Positions 1 through 8,861 of a stretch of DNA of 64,000 nucleotides are shown here, piece by piece. The notes beneath the pieces are model-generated. The model ran no database searches, was not told where the DNA came from, and was given only the letters and a program-made list of their open reading frames with translations. The position numbers and the translations under genes are program-made. The first letter of the stretch is position 1, and every line of letters starts with the position of its first letter. This DNA comes from Celeribacter neptunius (GTDB lineage: Bacteria > Pseudomonadota > Alphaproteobacteria > Rhodobacterales > Rhodobacteraceae): positions 63,811-127,810 of the forward strand of contig NZ_FORH01000001.1 in the NCBI RefSeq assembly GCF_900113955.1. Direction: 5' to 3'.

Positions 1-13
1 GGCAGGGGAGTGA
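1..13 (+). CDS. 3' end of upstream gene, probably exbB (partial)
   Basis: Only the last three codons and a TGA at 11-13 are in the window. The TGA overlaps the GTG start of the next gene (GTGA), the translational-coupling overlap seen throughout this operon. Since the next genes are two ExbD proteins and TonB, the missing partner is most likely the ExbB/TolQ-type proton channel. This is inferred from context alone. Confidence 0.35.
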
Positions 14-405
14 GCGGCGCCATGTTCAGCTTTGCCCAGCCCCGCAAGAAGCGCCGTCCCGATCTCACGCCAATGATCGACGTGGTGTTCCTGCTGCTGG
101 TGTTCTTCATGCTGGTCTCGCGTTTCGGCGCGCAAAGCGCCCTGCCGCTCTTCCCGGCAGGTGGCGACGGCGCGGCGACATGGCAAGGCCCGCCACGGGT
201 GGTCGAACTTTATGGTTCTGGCGAGATCCGGCTCAATGGCGAAGAGGTGTTTGCCGAACATCTCTCCGGCTGGCTGCGCCCGCTGATGCCCAGCCCGGAT
301 GCGCCGGTGATCCTGCGCACCCATGATGCCGATCTGCAAATGCTTGCCGACACGGTGGACCGGCTCTCGGGTGATGGCATCACCCGGCTGATCGTGATGG
401 AGTGA
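10..405 (+). CDS. exbD: ExbD/TolR-type biopolymer transport protein (canonical copy)
   Basis: Inner-membrane subunit of a TonB-type energy-transduction complex that uses the proton gradient with ExbB to drive TonB. The protein of 131 residues has a short basic cytoplasmic N-terminus, one membrane segment (about residues 22-40) and a periplasmic domain. The signature LTPMIDVVFLL contains Asp24, equivalent to the protonatable Asp of ExbD and TolR. GTG at 10 overlaps the preceding stop; an in-frame ATG at 22 is the alternative start. A second exbD starts three bases after its stop, so the two are almost certainly made together. Family assignment is firm; the transported substrate is unknown. Confidence 0.85.
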   Translation: MSGAMFSFAQPRKKRRPDLTPMIDVVFLLLVFFMLVSRFGAQSALPLFPAGGDGAATWQGPPRVVELYGSGEIRLNGEEVFAEHLSGWLRPLMPSPDAPVILRTHDADLQMLADTVDRLSGDGITRLIVME

Positions 406-408
406 CCC

Positions 409-855
409 ATGCGCTTTGATCCGCCGCCGAAATCCTCCGTCTCGACCGGTCTTCTGCCGATGATCAATGTCGTGTTTCTGCTGTTGATTTTCTTCCTGAT
501 CGCCGGCGAGATGCAACAGGCGGACCCGCTCGAGATCACCCCGCCCGACACGGCGCGGGCGGAAGAGGCGAAGACCGGCCTGGCGCTCTATCTCGATCCC
601 GAGGGGCAATTGGCCTTCCGCGATCTCACCGTTCCTTTCGCGGAGCGCGCCACGGTCTTGGCCCGGCTCGCAACGGAGCACGACGCGCAATGCCAGGCCG
701 ATGCCCCCTGCGCGGCGCAACTCCTGCTTCATGCCGATCGCGGCGCGCCGGCGCGGCTGATCGCGCAAATCTTGCCGGAGCTGGGCGCCATCGGCTTTGC
801 CCAGGTCAATCTGGTGACTGCCGGGCGGGGCACCTCCGAGGCGGCACAGCCATGA
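409..855 (+). CDS. ExbD-like protein with Asn at the proton-relay position
   Basis: Second ExbD-family subunit, 148 residues: short N-terminus, one membrane segment (about 17-35) and a periplasmic domain with two Cys (near residues 93 and 99) that could form a disulfide. The membrane motif reads LLPMINVVFLL, so the protonatable Asp of the family is Asn20; the codon is AAT. The family normally needs that Asp, so this copy probably cannot carry protons and may act as a structural partner of the canonical copy encoded just before it. Its stop overlaps the ATG of the TonB-like gene (ATGA). The fold assignment is sure; the role of the substitution is inferred. Confidence 0.8.
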   Translation: MRFDPPPKSSVSTGLLPMINVVFLLLIFFLIAGEMQQADPLEITPPDTARAEEAKTGLALYLDPEGQLAFRDLTVPFAERATVLARLATEHDAQCQADAPCAAQLLLHADRGAPARLIAQILPELGAIGFAQVNLVTAGRGTSEAAQP

Positions 856-1697
856 GCCGTCTGGTCGAGATTTCCGCCTTTGTCGCCCTGTCTCTGGGCG
901 CGCATGCGGCGCTCTTCGGTCTGCCCCCAGAGCAAGGCGGGGCGCAGTCGCAGGGCGATGGCGGCAGCCAGCTGGTCAGCCTCACCGCCTCGACGGCGGC
1001 GCTCGAGAGCCTCGTTGAACGTTGGGATGAATTTGCCCCGCCGGAGCTGCAAGCCGAGAGTGCGCCCCCGGAAGCCCCGGAGCCGCCTGACCCGGTCGCG
1101 GCAGAGCCCGCATTGCCACTGGCCAGCCCGACACCGATGCATCTCGACGCGCCCAAAATGCCAATGGCGAACCTTGGCCTGCCCACACCGCCCTCGGAAA
1201 GTTTCGAAGAACCGGAGGCGCCGGAAGCCCCGGAGCCGCCAAAACCACAAGCCCCGAAACCACAAGCCTCGAAACCACCCAAGCCACAGCCGCCGAGAAG
1301 CCAGAACGCCGTGCAATCGGCAGGTCAGACAGCCAGCGGCAGCGGCGCGCGCGGGGCAAGCGGCACCGCCGGCACGGCACAGGTCGCAACCCTCGATGCC
1401 GGCCGGGTTCAGCGCGACCTGAGCACATGGGGCGGCAAGATCCGCAGCGCCATCGAGCGAAAGAAACGCTACCCGTCTGCGGCCCGTGGCGCCAAGGGAC
1501 AGGTGACTTTGCGGATCACGGTCGCGCGCAGCGGCGCGCTCAGAGATGTCGCGATCTCCCGCTCCTCGGGCAACAGCACACTGGATCAGGCCGCGCTGCG
1601 CGCCGTGCAGAGTGTCGGCCAGTTCCGGCCGGCCCCCGATAGTCTCGGCAAGACCAGCTATACATTCACGCTTCAGATCAGCTTTGCGCCCCGGTGA
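852..1697 (+). CDS. tonB: TonB family protein
   Basis: Periplasm-spanning energy transducer linking the ExbB/ExbD motor to outer-membrane receptors. The 281-residue protein has an N-terminal membrane anchor (about residues 5-22), a long Pro/Glu/Lys-rich spacer (about 65-160) with repeated Pro-Lys-Pro and Pro-Glu-Ala units, a Gly/Ser/Ala stretch, and a C-terminal TonB domain (about 195-281) with the YPSAARG and GQVTLRITV segments. The start at 852 overlaps the preceding stop (ATGA) and puts the anchor at the N-terminus; an upstream in-frame start at 690 would lie inside exbD and is rejected. It is the last gene of the operon. No receptor is in the window. Confidence 0.88.
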   Translation: MSRLVEISAFVALSLGAHAALFGLPPEQGGAQSQGDGGSQLVSLTASTAALESLVERWDEFAPPELQAESAPPEAPEPPDPVAAEPALPLASPTPMHLDAPKMPMANLGLPTPPSESFEEPEAPEAPEPPKPQAPKPQASKPPKPQPPRSQNAVQSAGQTASGSGARGASGTAGTAQVATLDAGRVQRDLSTWGGKIRSAIERKKRYPSAARGAKGQVTLRITVARSGALRDVAISRSSGNSTLDQAALRAVQSVGQFRPAPDSLGKTSYTFTLQISFAPR

Positions 1698-1716
1698 TCG
1701 GTGCGGATAAAGCCGG

Positions 1717-1758
1717 CCTGTCGCAACAGCGAGATCACGGCCAGCCCCCTGCGACAGG
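1717..1758 (+). terminator. Stem-loop after tonB
   Basis: A perfect 9-bp inverted repeat, CCTGTCGCA at 1717-1725 and TGCGACAGG at 1750-1758, encloses 24 bases just downstream of tonB. No T-run follows, so it is not a classical intrinsic terminator. It may protect the mRNA 3' end or act with Rho. Confidence 0.4.
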
Positions 1759-1851
1759 GCGCATTGCCCCGAATGGACAACCCGAATGCGGGTGATCTCG
1801 AACGCCAATGCGGAGAGCGCTCAATTCAGATACCAGTGAGAAGGGGAAAAG

Positions 1852-1926
1852 TGGCAGTCCGTAGGGGAATCGAACCCCTCTTTCCAGGTTGAAAACCTGG
1901 CGTCCTAACCGATAGACGAACGGACC
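1852..1926 (-). tRNA. tRNA-Glu (anticodon TTC)
   Basis: Read on the minus strand, a 75-nt cloverleaf folds with acceptor GGTCCGT/ACGGACT (first pair G-U), anticodon arm CCAGG-TTTTCAA-CCTGG with TTC at 34-36, a T arm with the GTTCGATTC loop, discriminator G and an encoded CCA. The gene is free-standing between tonB and recJ. The anticodon reads GAA/GAG, hence Glu. Confidence 0.95.
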
Positions 1927-2025
1927 GCGCTTGGTGTGAGCGGGTATTTATGAAATGCGGGCGGGGGGCGCAAGAGGAATTTGACGCCTTTGTGAAGTTT
2001 TTTCGCCCGGCTTGGCTGGTCCGAC

Positions 2026-3774
2026 CTAGAGGGCTTCTGCGGCATCCTCGAGCCGCAGCTGCACCGATTGCCGCCCGCCCCATGTGTTGATCTCCAGCCG
2101 GCCGGCGAGATGGAAGCGCGCGCCGCCGTGGCGTTCGAGCGCCGGGCCGATCGGACCGTCGAAAGCGCCGAAACAGATCGCGTCGAGCCTTGGGCCCTGG
2201 CCATCCGAGAAGGTCAGTTTGAGATGGCTTTCGCCGATGCGGCGGGCGAAATGGATTGCACAGCTTGGGAAGGCAAAGCGCGGGGCAGGGGCGGAGGCGC
2301 CATAGGGGCCTGCGGCCTCGAGCTGGGTGATCAGCTCGATCTTTGCCGCCCCGGGCATCAGCATGCCGTCGAGCTTGAGATCGGCGGGGCCGAGGCGGCC
2401 GGCACCTTGCTTCGCCAGAAGCTCGGCCAGCCGCGCCATGGCGGGCTCAAGCTGATCGCGCATTACCGTGAGGCCGGCCGCCATCTTGTGGCCGCCGCCC
2501 TTGACCAGCAGGCCCTCGGCGGCCAGTCGCTGGATCGAGGCGCCGAGATCGACGCCCGACACGGAGCGGCCGGAGCCCTTGCCGACGCCCTCCTCATCAA
2601 ACCCGATGACAATGGCCGGGCGGTTGGTGGCCTCCTTGAGGCGCGAGGCGACGATGCCCACGACGCCCGGGTGCCAGCCATCGCCTGCGGCCCAAACCAG
2701 AGGCGCGTCAAACCCGCGGGCCTCGGCTTGCAGCAAGGCCTCCTCGCGCACGGCATTTTCCACCTCGCGGCGTTCGGTGTTCAAGGCATCGAGCCGTTCG
2801 GCCAGCGCCTGTGCCTCATGCGGATCTTCGGTCGACAGCAGCCTTGCGCCGAGATCGGCGGCGCCGATACGCCCGCCGGCGTTGATCCGGGGGCCGAGGA
2901 GGAAGCCGAGCGAATAGGAGGTGGGTGCGCTGTCCATCCGGGCCACATCCGCCAGCGCCCGCAACCCGATACGGTCGCGCCGCGCCATGATCTTGAGCCC
3001 CTGGCGTACCAGCGCGCGGTTCACCCCGATCAGCGGCGCCACATCGGCCACGGTGGCGAGCGCGACGAGATCGAGCATCGCCATGAGATCGGGGCTCTTG
3101 ACGTCCTCGGCGCGCAACAGGCGTCCGAGCTCCACCAGCATCAGGAACACCACCGAAGCCGCGCAGAGATGTGCCAGCTCGCCCGTTTCATCCTGACGGT
3201 TCGGGTTCACCACGGCGACACAGTCGGGCAGGGTCTCGCCGCCCAGGTGGTGATCGAGGATGATGACATCGGCGCCCTTGGCCGCGGCAATGGCGTCATG
3301 GCTCAGCGTGCCGCAGTCGACGCAGACGATCAGGTCGTGATCCTTGGCGAGCCCGGCCATGGCCGGTTCATTGGGGCCATAGCCCTCGTCGATCCGGTCC
3401 GGGATATAGAGTGTCGCGGCGAGGCCCATTTGCCTCAGCCAGGAGATCAGAAGCGCCGCCGAGGTGCCGCCATCGACATCGTAATCGGCGAAGATGGCGA
3501 TGTTTTCGCGGGATTTGACTGCATTCAGAAAGCGGCTCGCGGCAATGCCCATGTCTTTGAGGGTGAGCGGATCGGGCAGAAGCTCCTTGAGCTTCGGGTC
3601 GAGAAAGCCGGCGGCCTCTTCGGGGGCCACACCGCGCCGGGCCAGCGTCTGGCACAAGGGCAGGGGCAGGCGGGTCTGTTGCGCCAGAAGCTCTGCCTGG
3701 CGGGTCAGCTCGTCCGTGGGGCCGATCCAGCGGCGGCCGGTCAAAGAGGCGGAGACATCGAGAAAATCACGCAT
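2026..3774 (-). CDS. recJ: Single-stranded-DNA-specific exonuclease RecJ
   Basis: 5'-3' exonuclease for single-stranded DNA, acting in RecF-pathway recombination, mismatch repair and base-excision repair in the cytoplasm. The 582-residue protein carries the DHH phosphoesterase motifs in order: FADYDVDGGTSAALL (about residue 95), VDCGTLSHD (about 152) and LDHHLGGE (about 174). The DHHA1 substrate-binding motif KGGGHKMAAG is near residue 420, followed by a C-terminal OB-type domain. Length is normal for the family. glpX lies just upstream on the same strand but a hairpin separates them. Confidence 0.95.
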   Translation of the reverse strand: MRDFLDVSASLTGRRWIGPTDELTRQAELLAQQTRLPLPLCQTLARRGVAPEEAAGFLDPKLKELLPDPLTLKDMGIAASRFLNAVKSRENIAIFADYDVDGGTSAALLISWLRQMGLAATLYIPDRIDEGYGPNEPAMAGLAKDHDLIVCVDCGTLSHDAIAAAKGADVIILDHHLGGETLPDCVAVVNPNRQDETGELAHLCAASVVFLMLVELGRLLRAEDVKSPDLMAMLDLVALATVADVAPLIGVNRALVRQGLKIMARRDRIGLRALADVARMDSAPTSYSLGFLLGPRINAGGRIGAADLGARLLSTEDPHEAQALAERLDALNTERREVENAVREEALLQAEARGFDAPLVWAAGDGWHPGVVGIVASRLKEATNRPAIVIGFDEEGVGKGSGRSVSGVDLGASIQRLAAEGLLVKGGGHKMAAGLTVMRDQLEPAMARLAELLAKQGAGRLGPADLKLDGMLMPGAAKIELITQLEAAGPYGASAPAPRFAFPSCAIHFARRIGESHLKLTFSDGQGPRLDAICFGAFDGPIGPALERHGGARFHLAGRLEINTWGGRQSVQLRLEDAAEAL

Positions 3775-3802
3775 GACTCTCTATCGCCCGGCGCGCGGCC
3801 GG

Positions 3803-3836
3803 ATGCAAGAAAGGCGGCCCCGAAGGACCGCCTTTC
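3803..3836 (-). terminator. Intrinsic terminator after glpX
   Basis: On the minus strand GAAAGGCGG and CCGCCTTTC (3828-3836 and 3809-3817) form a 9-bp stem with a 10-base loop, followed by a short T-rich tail. It lies between the glpX stop and the recJ start and should end glpX transcription, at least partly. Confidence 0.65.
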
Positions 3837-3857
3837 GCAAAAGATATCGCCTGCCGC

Positions 3858-4820
3858 TTACTTGATCGGGTTGCGATAGGTCATGCGGCGGATCGAGCCG
3901 GTTTTCGAGCGCATCAGGATGGTCTCTGTGGTGAGATAGCCCGGTTCGCGTTTGATACCATGCACGATGGAGCCGTTGGTCACCCCGGTGGCGGCAAAGA
4001 TCACGTCGGAGGTGACGAGCTCGTCACGGGTATAGATCTTGTCGAGATCGGTGATCCCGGCCTTGGCGGCGCGGCCACGTTCGTCATCGTTGCGGAACAA
4101 GAGCTTGCCCCACATCTGGCCGCCCATGCATTTCAGCGCGGAGGCCGCGAGCACGCCCTCGGGGGCGCCGCCGGAGCCCATGTACATGTCGATGCCGGTG
4201 GAGGCCTCGGCGCAGTGGATGACGCCAGCGACATCGCCATCGGTGATCAGGCGGATCGCGGCGCCGGTGGCGCGCAGCTCCTCGATCATCGCCTCGTGGC
4301 GGGGGCGTTCGAGCACGCAGAGCGTGATCTGGTTCGGCTTGACGCCCTTGGCTTTCGCCAGCGCCTCGACCCGCTGGGTCGGGGTCATGTCGAGCGAGAC
4401 CACGTCTTTTTCATAGCCCGGGCCGATCGCCAGTTTTTCCATGTAGACATCGGGAGCATGCAGGAGCGTGCCGCGCGGCGCCATGGCGATCACGGTCAGC
4501 GCATTGGGCATGTCCTTGGCGGTCAGCGTGGTGCCTTCGAGCGGGTCGAGCGCGATGTCCACCGCCGGGCCGTTGCCATTGCCGACATTCTCGCCGATGT
4601 AGAGCATCGGGGCTTCGTCGCGCTCGCCTTCGCCGATCACCACGACACCCTGAATGTCGAGCGAGTTGAGCTGATCGCGCATGGCGTTCACGGCGGCCTG
4701 GTCGGCGGCTTTCTCATCGCCGTGGCCGACATAATCGGCAGAGGCGATGGCGGCCTGTTCGGCGACACGGGCGAGGCCGAGCGACAGCATACGGTCGTAG
4801 AAGGTGGGCGATTGCGACAT
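3858..4820 (-). CDS. glpX: Class II fructose-1,6-bisphosphatase
   Basis: Hydrolyses fructose-1,6-bisphosphate to fructose-6-phosphate in gluconeogenesis; metal-dependent and cytoplasmic. The protein of 320 residues has the class II signatures VIGEGERDEAPML (about residue 60), ALDPLEGTT (about 88) and MYMGSGGAPEGVLAA (about 190). The start at 4820 (MSQSPTFYD) fits family length; an 18-residue upstream extension reads as untranslated leader and contains a purine-rich ribosome-binding site. hom follows upstream on the same strand after about 255 bp, and the glpX-hom neighbourhood is common in this family. Confidence 0.95.
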   Translation of the reverse strand: MSQSPTFYDRMLSLGLARVAEQAAIASADYVGHGDEKAADQAAVNAMRDQLNSLDIQGVVVIGEGERDEAPMLYIGENVGNGNGPAVDIALDPLEGTTLTAKDMPNALTVIAMAPRGTLLHAPDVYMEKLAIGPGYEKDVVSLDMTPTQRVEALAKAKGVKPNQITLCVLERPRHEAMIEELRATGAAIRLITDGDVAGVIHCAEASTGIDMYMGSGGAPEGVLAASALKCMGGQMWGKLLFRNDDERGRAAKAGITDLDKIYTRDELVTSDVIFAATGVTNGSIVHGIKREPGYLTTETILMRSKTGSIRRMTYRNPIK

Positions 4821-5075
4821 GGTATTGGGGTCCCTTTTCACGCGGACAAAATCTTTGCCCCTCCTCATGACCATATGTTCCGCTCACGAGCAAGGGCGGT
4901 GCCCTATCCCTAGCGCTAACATGGCGATGTTTGCGCCAACAGTCTGATTTGGTGAAGTTTTCATGACGGGGGAGGCGGAAATGCGAAGCGGGGCGACGGA
5001 TCGAGCTCGGCCGTGTCGGTCAGAGAGGGCCGGGCAGTTATCCGCCCGCCCGATCCATTGCGTTGCCGGTTCCGC

Positions 5076-6386
5076 TCAGACGTTCTCGATCCGCAGGGCC
5101 ACCGGCTCGGTCGCCAGAACCGCGGTGGCTTTCATCCCCTCGAGCGCGGCATCGAGCGAGTTGCGCGAGGTGGCGTCGGTGACGATCAGCACCGGGGCGA
5201 CCTCGGGGTTGTCGTGCTGGCCATACTGCCGCATCCGGTCGATTGACACGCCGGCATCGCCAAGGGCGGCGGCGATTTTCGCCAGCGCGCCGGGTTTGTC
5301 CAGGAGCGACATGCGCAGGTAATAGGGCGCGGGGGTCGCGGCCACGGCCGGGTTCGCTTTTTCCAGCGCCTCGGCGGGCACGCCAAAGGTCGGCACGCGG
5401 ATGCCACGGGCGATGTCCATCACGTCGGACATCACGGCGGAGGCGGTCGGGCCCTCGCCGGCGCCGGCGCCGCGCAGCACGATCTGGCCGACTTCGTCGC
5501 CTTCGAGCACGGTCATGTTGGTGGCATTCTCCAACTGGCCCAGCGGCGAGAGCGCCGGCACAAGGCACGGTGTCATGCGCTGTTCCAAGCCGCGACCGGT
5601 CATCTGCGCCACGCCCAACAGTTTGATGCGGTAGCCCATGTCGGCGGCGTGGTGGATGTCTTCGATGGTGATTTTCTCGATGCCTTCGAGCACCATATTG
5701 TCGAAATCCACCTGGGTGCCAAAGCCGATGGCAGCGAGGATGGCCAGTTTGTGCCCGGCGTCGATGCCGCCGACATCGAGCGTCGGATCGGCCTCGAGAT
5801 AGCCCAATGCCTTGGCGGCCTCGAACACCTCGTCATAGGACAGGCCCTCGTTCTCCATCCGGGTCAGAATGTAATTGCAGGTGCCGTTCATCACGCCGGC
5901 GATGCGCTCGATGCGGTTGCCCGCGAGCCCTTCGGTCAGCGCCTTGATCACCGGGATGCCACCGGCGACGGCGGCCTCGAAGCGCAGCACGGCGCCTTTC
6001 GCCTCGGCGCGGAGCGCCAGTTCCTGACCATGATGGGCGAGCATCGCCTTGTTGGCGGTCACGACATCCTTGCCGGCGGAAAGCGCGGCCTCGGTCGCGG
6101 CCTTGGCGGGGCCGTCAGAGCCGCCCATGAGTTCGACGAAAAGATCGACATCCTCGCGCAGCGCCAGGGCCACCGGATCGTCTTCCCAGGCATAGCCGGA
6201 AATGTCGACGCCGCGGTCCTTGTCGCGCGAGCGCGCCGAGACGGCGGTGATCACTACCGGGCGGCCGGAACGCTGGGCCAGAAGATTGGCCTTGCGCTGC
6301 ACGATCTTGATCACGCCGGTGCCGACGGTGCCAAGTCCAGCAATGCCGAGACGCAGGGGGGCTTGGGAAGACGGGGCTTTGGACAT
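5076..6386 (-). CDS. hom: Homoserine dehydrogenase
   Basis: NAD(P)H-dependent reduction of aspartate semialdehyde to homoserine, the branch-point step to threonine and methionine. The protein of 436 residues has an N-terminal Rossmann motif GLGTVGTGV (about residue 16), the catalytic domain with GIMNGTCNYILT-like segment VMNGTCNYILT (about 185), and a C-terminal ACT domain (about 355-436, YYLRMSLLDKPGALAKIA) for feedback control, typically by threonine. The start at 6386 places the Rossmann motif near the N-terminus and gives the usual length; an upstream in-frame extension is not supported. Confidence 0.95.
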   Translation of the reverse strand: MSKAPSSQAPLRLGIAGLGTVGTGVIKIVQRKANLLAQRSGRPVVITAVSARSRDKDRGVDISGYAWEDDPVALALREDVDLFVELMGGSDGPAKAATEAALSAGKDVVTANKAMLAHHGQELALRAEAKGAVLRFEAAVAGGIPVIKALTEGLAGNRIERIAGVMNGTCNYILTRMENEGLSYDEVFEAAKALGYLEADPTLDVGGIDAGHKLAILAAIGFGTQVDFDNMVLEGIEKITIEDIHHAADMGYRIKLLGVAQMTGRGLEQRMTPCLVPALSPLGQLENATNMTVLEGDEVGQIVLRGAGAGEGPTASAVMSDVMDIARGIRVPTFGVPAEALEKANPAVAATPAPYYLRMSLLDKPGALAKIAAALGDAGVSIDRMRQYGQHDNPEVAPVLIVTDATSRNSLDAALEGMKATAVLATEPVALRIENV

Positions 6387-6507
6387 GGAAAGGCTCCGGA
6401 GTAGGCATGGGATGCGTGAAAACTGACCGTCCTGATAGCGCTGAACGGGGCGATGTGCAACTCTGCGAATGGCGCTCTGTCGTGCGGGGAGACCGGGAAA
6501 GTTGCGG

Positions 6508-6864
6508 CTAGAAATGCCGGTCGATGGCCGCGAGCAACCTGTTGCGGTCGTCCGTGGTGAGCACCGGCCGGGTCGAGAGGCGTCTGGCCCGCGATTGCAG
6601 GGCATTGGCGCGGGCGGCCAGTTGCTCCGCCCGGCTGAGCGTGTCGGATTCGGTGTCCGCAGGATCCGTCGCAGCCTCGGCCGTTGTCGCGACCTCCGAG
6701 ATGTCGATCAGGCTGGGCCAGGGCAGATCAGGGTCCAGTGGCGTGGTGCGCCCCGACAGGTCCGGCCGATCCGCGCAACCGCTCAGACCGGCCAGTAAAC
6801 CAGCCAGAACTGTCGCCACGGCAAACATGCGGGGTATCCGGAGAGAGGCAGAAGGGCGCATCAT
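6508..6864 (-). CDS. Small lipoprotein of unknown function
   Basis: A protein of 118 residues with a basic N-terminus, hydrophobic segment and lipobox LSGC at about residues 27-30, so it should be lipidated at Cys30 after cleavage. The mature part is rich in Asp, Thr and Ala, with a helical Arg-rich C-terminus. Two adjacent ATG codons (6864, 6861) could serve as start. I do not recognise a family. Short lipoproteins next to hom occur in Rhodobacteraceae, but no role is known to me. Confidence 0.6.
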   Translation of the reverse strand: MMRPSASLRIPRMFAVATVLAGLLAGLSGCADRPDLSGRTTPLDPDLPWPSLIDISEVATTAEAATDPADTESDTLSRAEQLAARANALQSRARRLSTRPVLTTDDRNRLLAAIDRHF

Positions 6865-7123
6865 GGGTACATAAATTCCAAAAGGATGGCCCTGGGGCGG
6901 TTTGCGCGGGGCACTCGCCAGACCCTAATACGGGCGGCCTGCGGGGACAATCGGACTTTGCTGTCGATCTTTCTGCCGAGCTTCCGCTGAGGCCTCTGCT
7001 GAGGTCTTTGCGCGGGGGAAGGGCGGGGTTTCGGCGGGCGGCTGCGCAGAGCGAGCTTTCCCTTTGCGGCGCCAGAGGATAGAGCGTGTTGACCCCACCA
7101 TGCGCAAATGCAGGAGAGCTGCC

Positions 7124-7612
7124 ATGACGGAATTGAACGCGTCAGATCTGACCCTGACCCCTTCGCCCGCCCGGCGTTTCAGCGCGGCGGCCATGCTGGT
7201 CCTGCTGGCCCTGATTCTGGTCTGGGTGGTGAGCCGACCCGAAGGCCTCGGGCTTGGCTGGAGTGCGATGCTCGTCGCGATGGCGGCGGGGGCGCTGTTT
7301 CTGGCCTGGAAGCTCTGGGTGGTGACCGGGCAACGCCTCATTCTGACCGAGGACGAGTTGCGCCAGGAGAATGGCCCGGTCTTGTGCCGGATCGAAGATG
7401 TCGCCGGTGTCGAACGCGGTACCTTTGCCTTCAAACCTTCGAATGGTTTCGTCATCCGGTTGAAAACCCGTGCGCCGCGCGGCTGGGCGCCGGGGCTCTG
7501 GTGGCGGCTCGGCAAGCGCATCGGCGTCGGCGGTGTGACGCCTGCGGGGCAGGGCAAGGCCATGGCCGATGTCATTGCTGCACGGGTTGCCGGAATGGGG
7601 CGGATCGACTGA
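7124..7612 (+). CDS. Hypothetical two-helix membrane protein with PH-like domain
   Basis: A protein of 162 residues with two hydrophobic helices (about 20-38 and 46-68) followed by a soluble domain in which LILTEDELRQENG and the later beta-rich stretch resemble bacterial PH-like (YdbT/DUF2244-type) folds on paper; this is a weak analogy. The start at 7124 has the upstream site CAGGAGAG; a longer in-frame start at 7064 is less likely. It sits between the divergent lipoprotein gene and the convergent Tad operon. Function unknown. Confidence 0.6.
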   Translation: MTELNASDLTLTPSPARRFSAAAMLVLLALILVWVVSRPEGLGLGWSAMLVAMAAGALFLAWKLWVVTGQRLILTEDELRQENGPVLCRIEDVAGVERGTFAFKPSNGFVIRLKTRAPRGWAPGLWWRLGKRIGVGGVTPAGQGKAMADVIAARVAGMGRID

Positions 7613-7647
7613 GACGTGACCGTCCTGATCCCGGTCCCGGGGGCGCC

Positions 7648-8319
7648 TCAGTAATATTGCCAGTCGTAGGTCGGCGTCAGGGTGGATTCATCGGTCGTCG
7701 TGTCGCTGGTCGACTCCGAGGTCGTGTCCGAGGTGCCGTCGTCGAACGGAACCTGTGTGGCAAAACGCGGTTTGGTGGCGACAATATCGAGGAATTCGAA
7801 GTTGGGATCGATGCCGAGCACGCTGAACGGCGCGGTCCAGGGGCGGACGGTTTCGATCAGCAGGACCTCTTCGCCGTCCGCGAGGATCGGCACGCGCTGC
7901 TCGACCGTCGCCAATGTCTCGTCCGTGAGGGCGAGGTAGTCACCGGTCGCATAGGACCAGATCAGCTTGTGCGAGCCGTTGCCATCCGTGTCGACCGTAT
8001 ACTGGATGGCGGAGGTGCGCATGTCGATATCGCCTTGGTTGTTCAGGAAGCGATAGACATCGGCCAGCCCGTCGAGAAAGGTGGCGTCGATCGCGTCGGT
8101 CTGGCGCGACAGGTAGTCGGAAATCGTGTAATTGGCCTTATTGGCGCGGGCCTTGGCCTCGAACGCGCCGAAGAACATGTAGCAGAACATCAGCATGACC
8201 AGGAGGAACGGCGCGATCAGCATGGCTTCGAGCGACATTGAGCCAGCCTCGGCCTCGCGGTATCGCCGCAGGCTCTGACGGAAGGAAGAAAGGATCTGTG
8301 CCATCGACTGTCTCATCAT
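7648..8319 (-). CDS. TadE/TadF-like pseudopilin family protein
   Basis: Third gene of a Tad/Flp-type operon. The 223-residue protein has a charged N-terminus, the TadE-type motif GSMSLEAMLIAPFLLVMLMF (about residues 26-45: membrane helix preceded by the Glu typical of TadE/F prepilins), and an exported beta-rich domain. The C-terminal 30 residues are a Ser/Thr/Asp low-complexity tail ending YDWQYY. The start at 8319 overlaps the stop of the upstream gene (ATGA); starts at 8316 or 8304 are possible. Related proteins are minor pilins that help assemble Flp pili; the tad ATPase and platform genes are not in this window. Confidence 0.75.
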   Translation of the reverse strand: MMRQSMAQILSSFRQSLRRYREAEAGSMSLEAMLIAPFLLVMLMFCYMFFGAFEAKARANKANYTISDYLSRQTDAIDATFLDGLADVYRFLNNQGDIDMRTSAIQYTVDTDGNGSHKLIWSYATGDYLALTDETLATVEQRVPILADGEEVLLIETVRPWTAPFSVLGIDPNFEFLDIVATKPRFATQVPFDDGTSDTTSESTSDTTTDESTLTPTYDWQYY

Positions 8320-8861
8320 GTGTTCGGCTCGTTGACGAAGCCGCTGGTGGAGATCAGGGCATAGCCGGAGCCCGGGGTTTTCTGGAGCGTCGAACCGAGC
8401 CATGTGGTCGGGAAGATCGGGTCGACATTGACGCAGGCCCGGACCAGCATCAGTTCGTTTTCGCCACCATCGGTAAAGGTCGTCGCCGGGGTGACATCGG
8501 CGGTGCGGTCCAGACAGACCGCGATATGGGTCGGATGCTGGAAATTATTCGCATCCACGGGTTCGAGGGCGATGTGAATGTTTTCCTCGCAATTGCGCAC
8601 ATAGCGGGCATATTCGCAGGTTGCGGATTTCAGGTTTGTCAGGGTCACATTGGGCATGTTCCCCAGACGCACATCGCGCACGGCGAGATCGAGGCCGCGA
8701 TCGAGCATGGAGGCCGAAACGGTGTAATAGCCGATCTCGTAGCCGCCCATGATCATGTAGGCGAAGATCGGAAAGACCATCGCGAATTCGACCGTGGCGG
8801 AGCCCTCTTCGTCACATCCGTGACGCCGGAAGAGCTGGTGCAGGCGGGAGAATATCGTCAT
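8316..8861 (-). CDS. tadE: TadE-like pseudopilin family protein
   Basis: Second gene of the operon, 181 residues. The motif EEGSATVEFAMVFPIFAYMI (about residues 19-38) is a good TadE signature: Gly-Ser before the helix and Glu five residues in, as in prepilin-like proteins processed by TadV. The exported domain has six Cys that could pair (for example CEYARYVRNC). Both ends overlap neighbours by ATGA, indicating translational coupling. Likely a minor pilin of a Flp-type system. Confidence 0.8.
   Translation of the reverse strand: MTIFSRLHQLFRRHGCDEEGSATVEFAMVFPIFAYMIMGGYEIGYYTVSASMLDRGLDLAVRDVRLGNMPNVTLTNLKSATCEYARYVRNCEENIHIALEPVDANNFQHPTHIAVCLDRTADVTPATTFTDGGENELMLVRACVNVDPIFPTTWLGSTLQKTPGSGYALISTSGFVNEPNT

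Noticed and set aside
2068-3879. 603-codon plus-strand frame
   Set aside because: It is antisense to recJ, whose DHH motifs are clear; the product is Arg/Gly/Ala/His-rich without domains.
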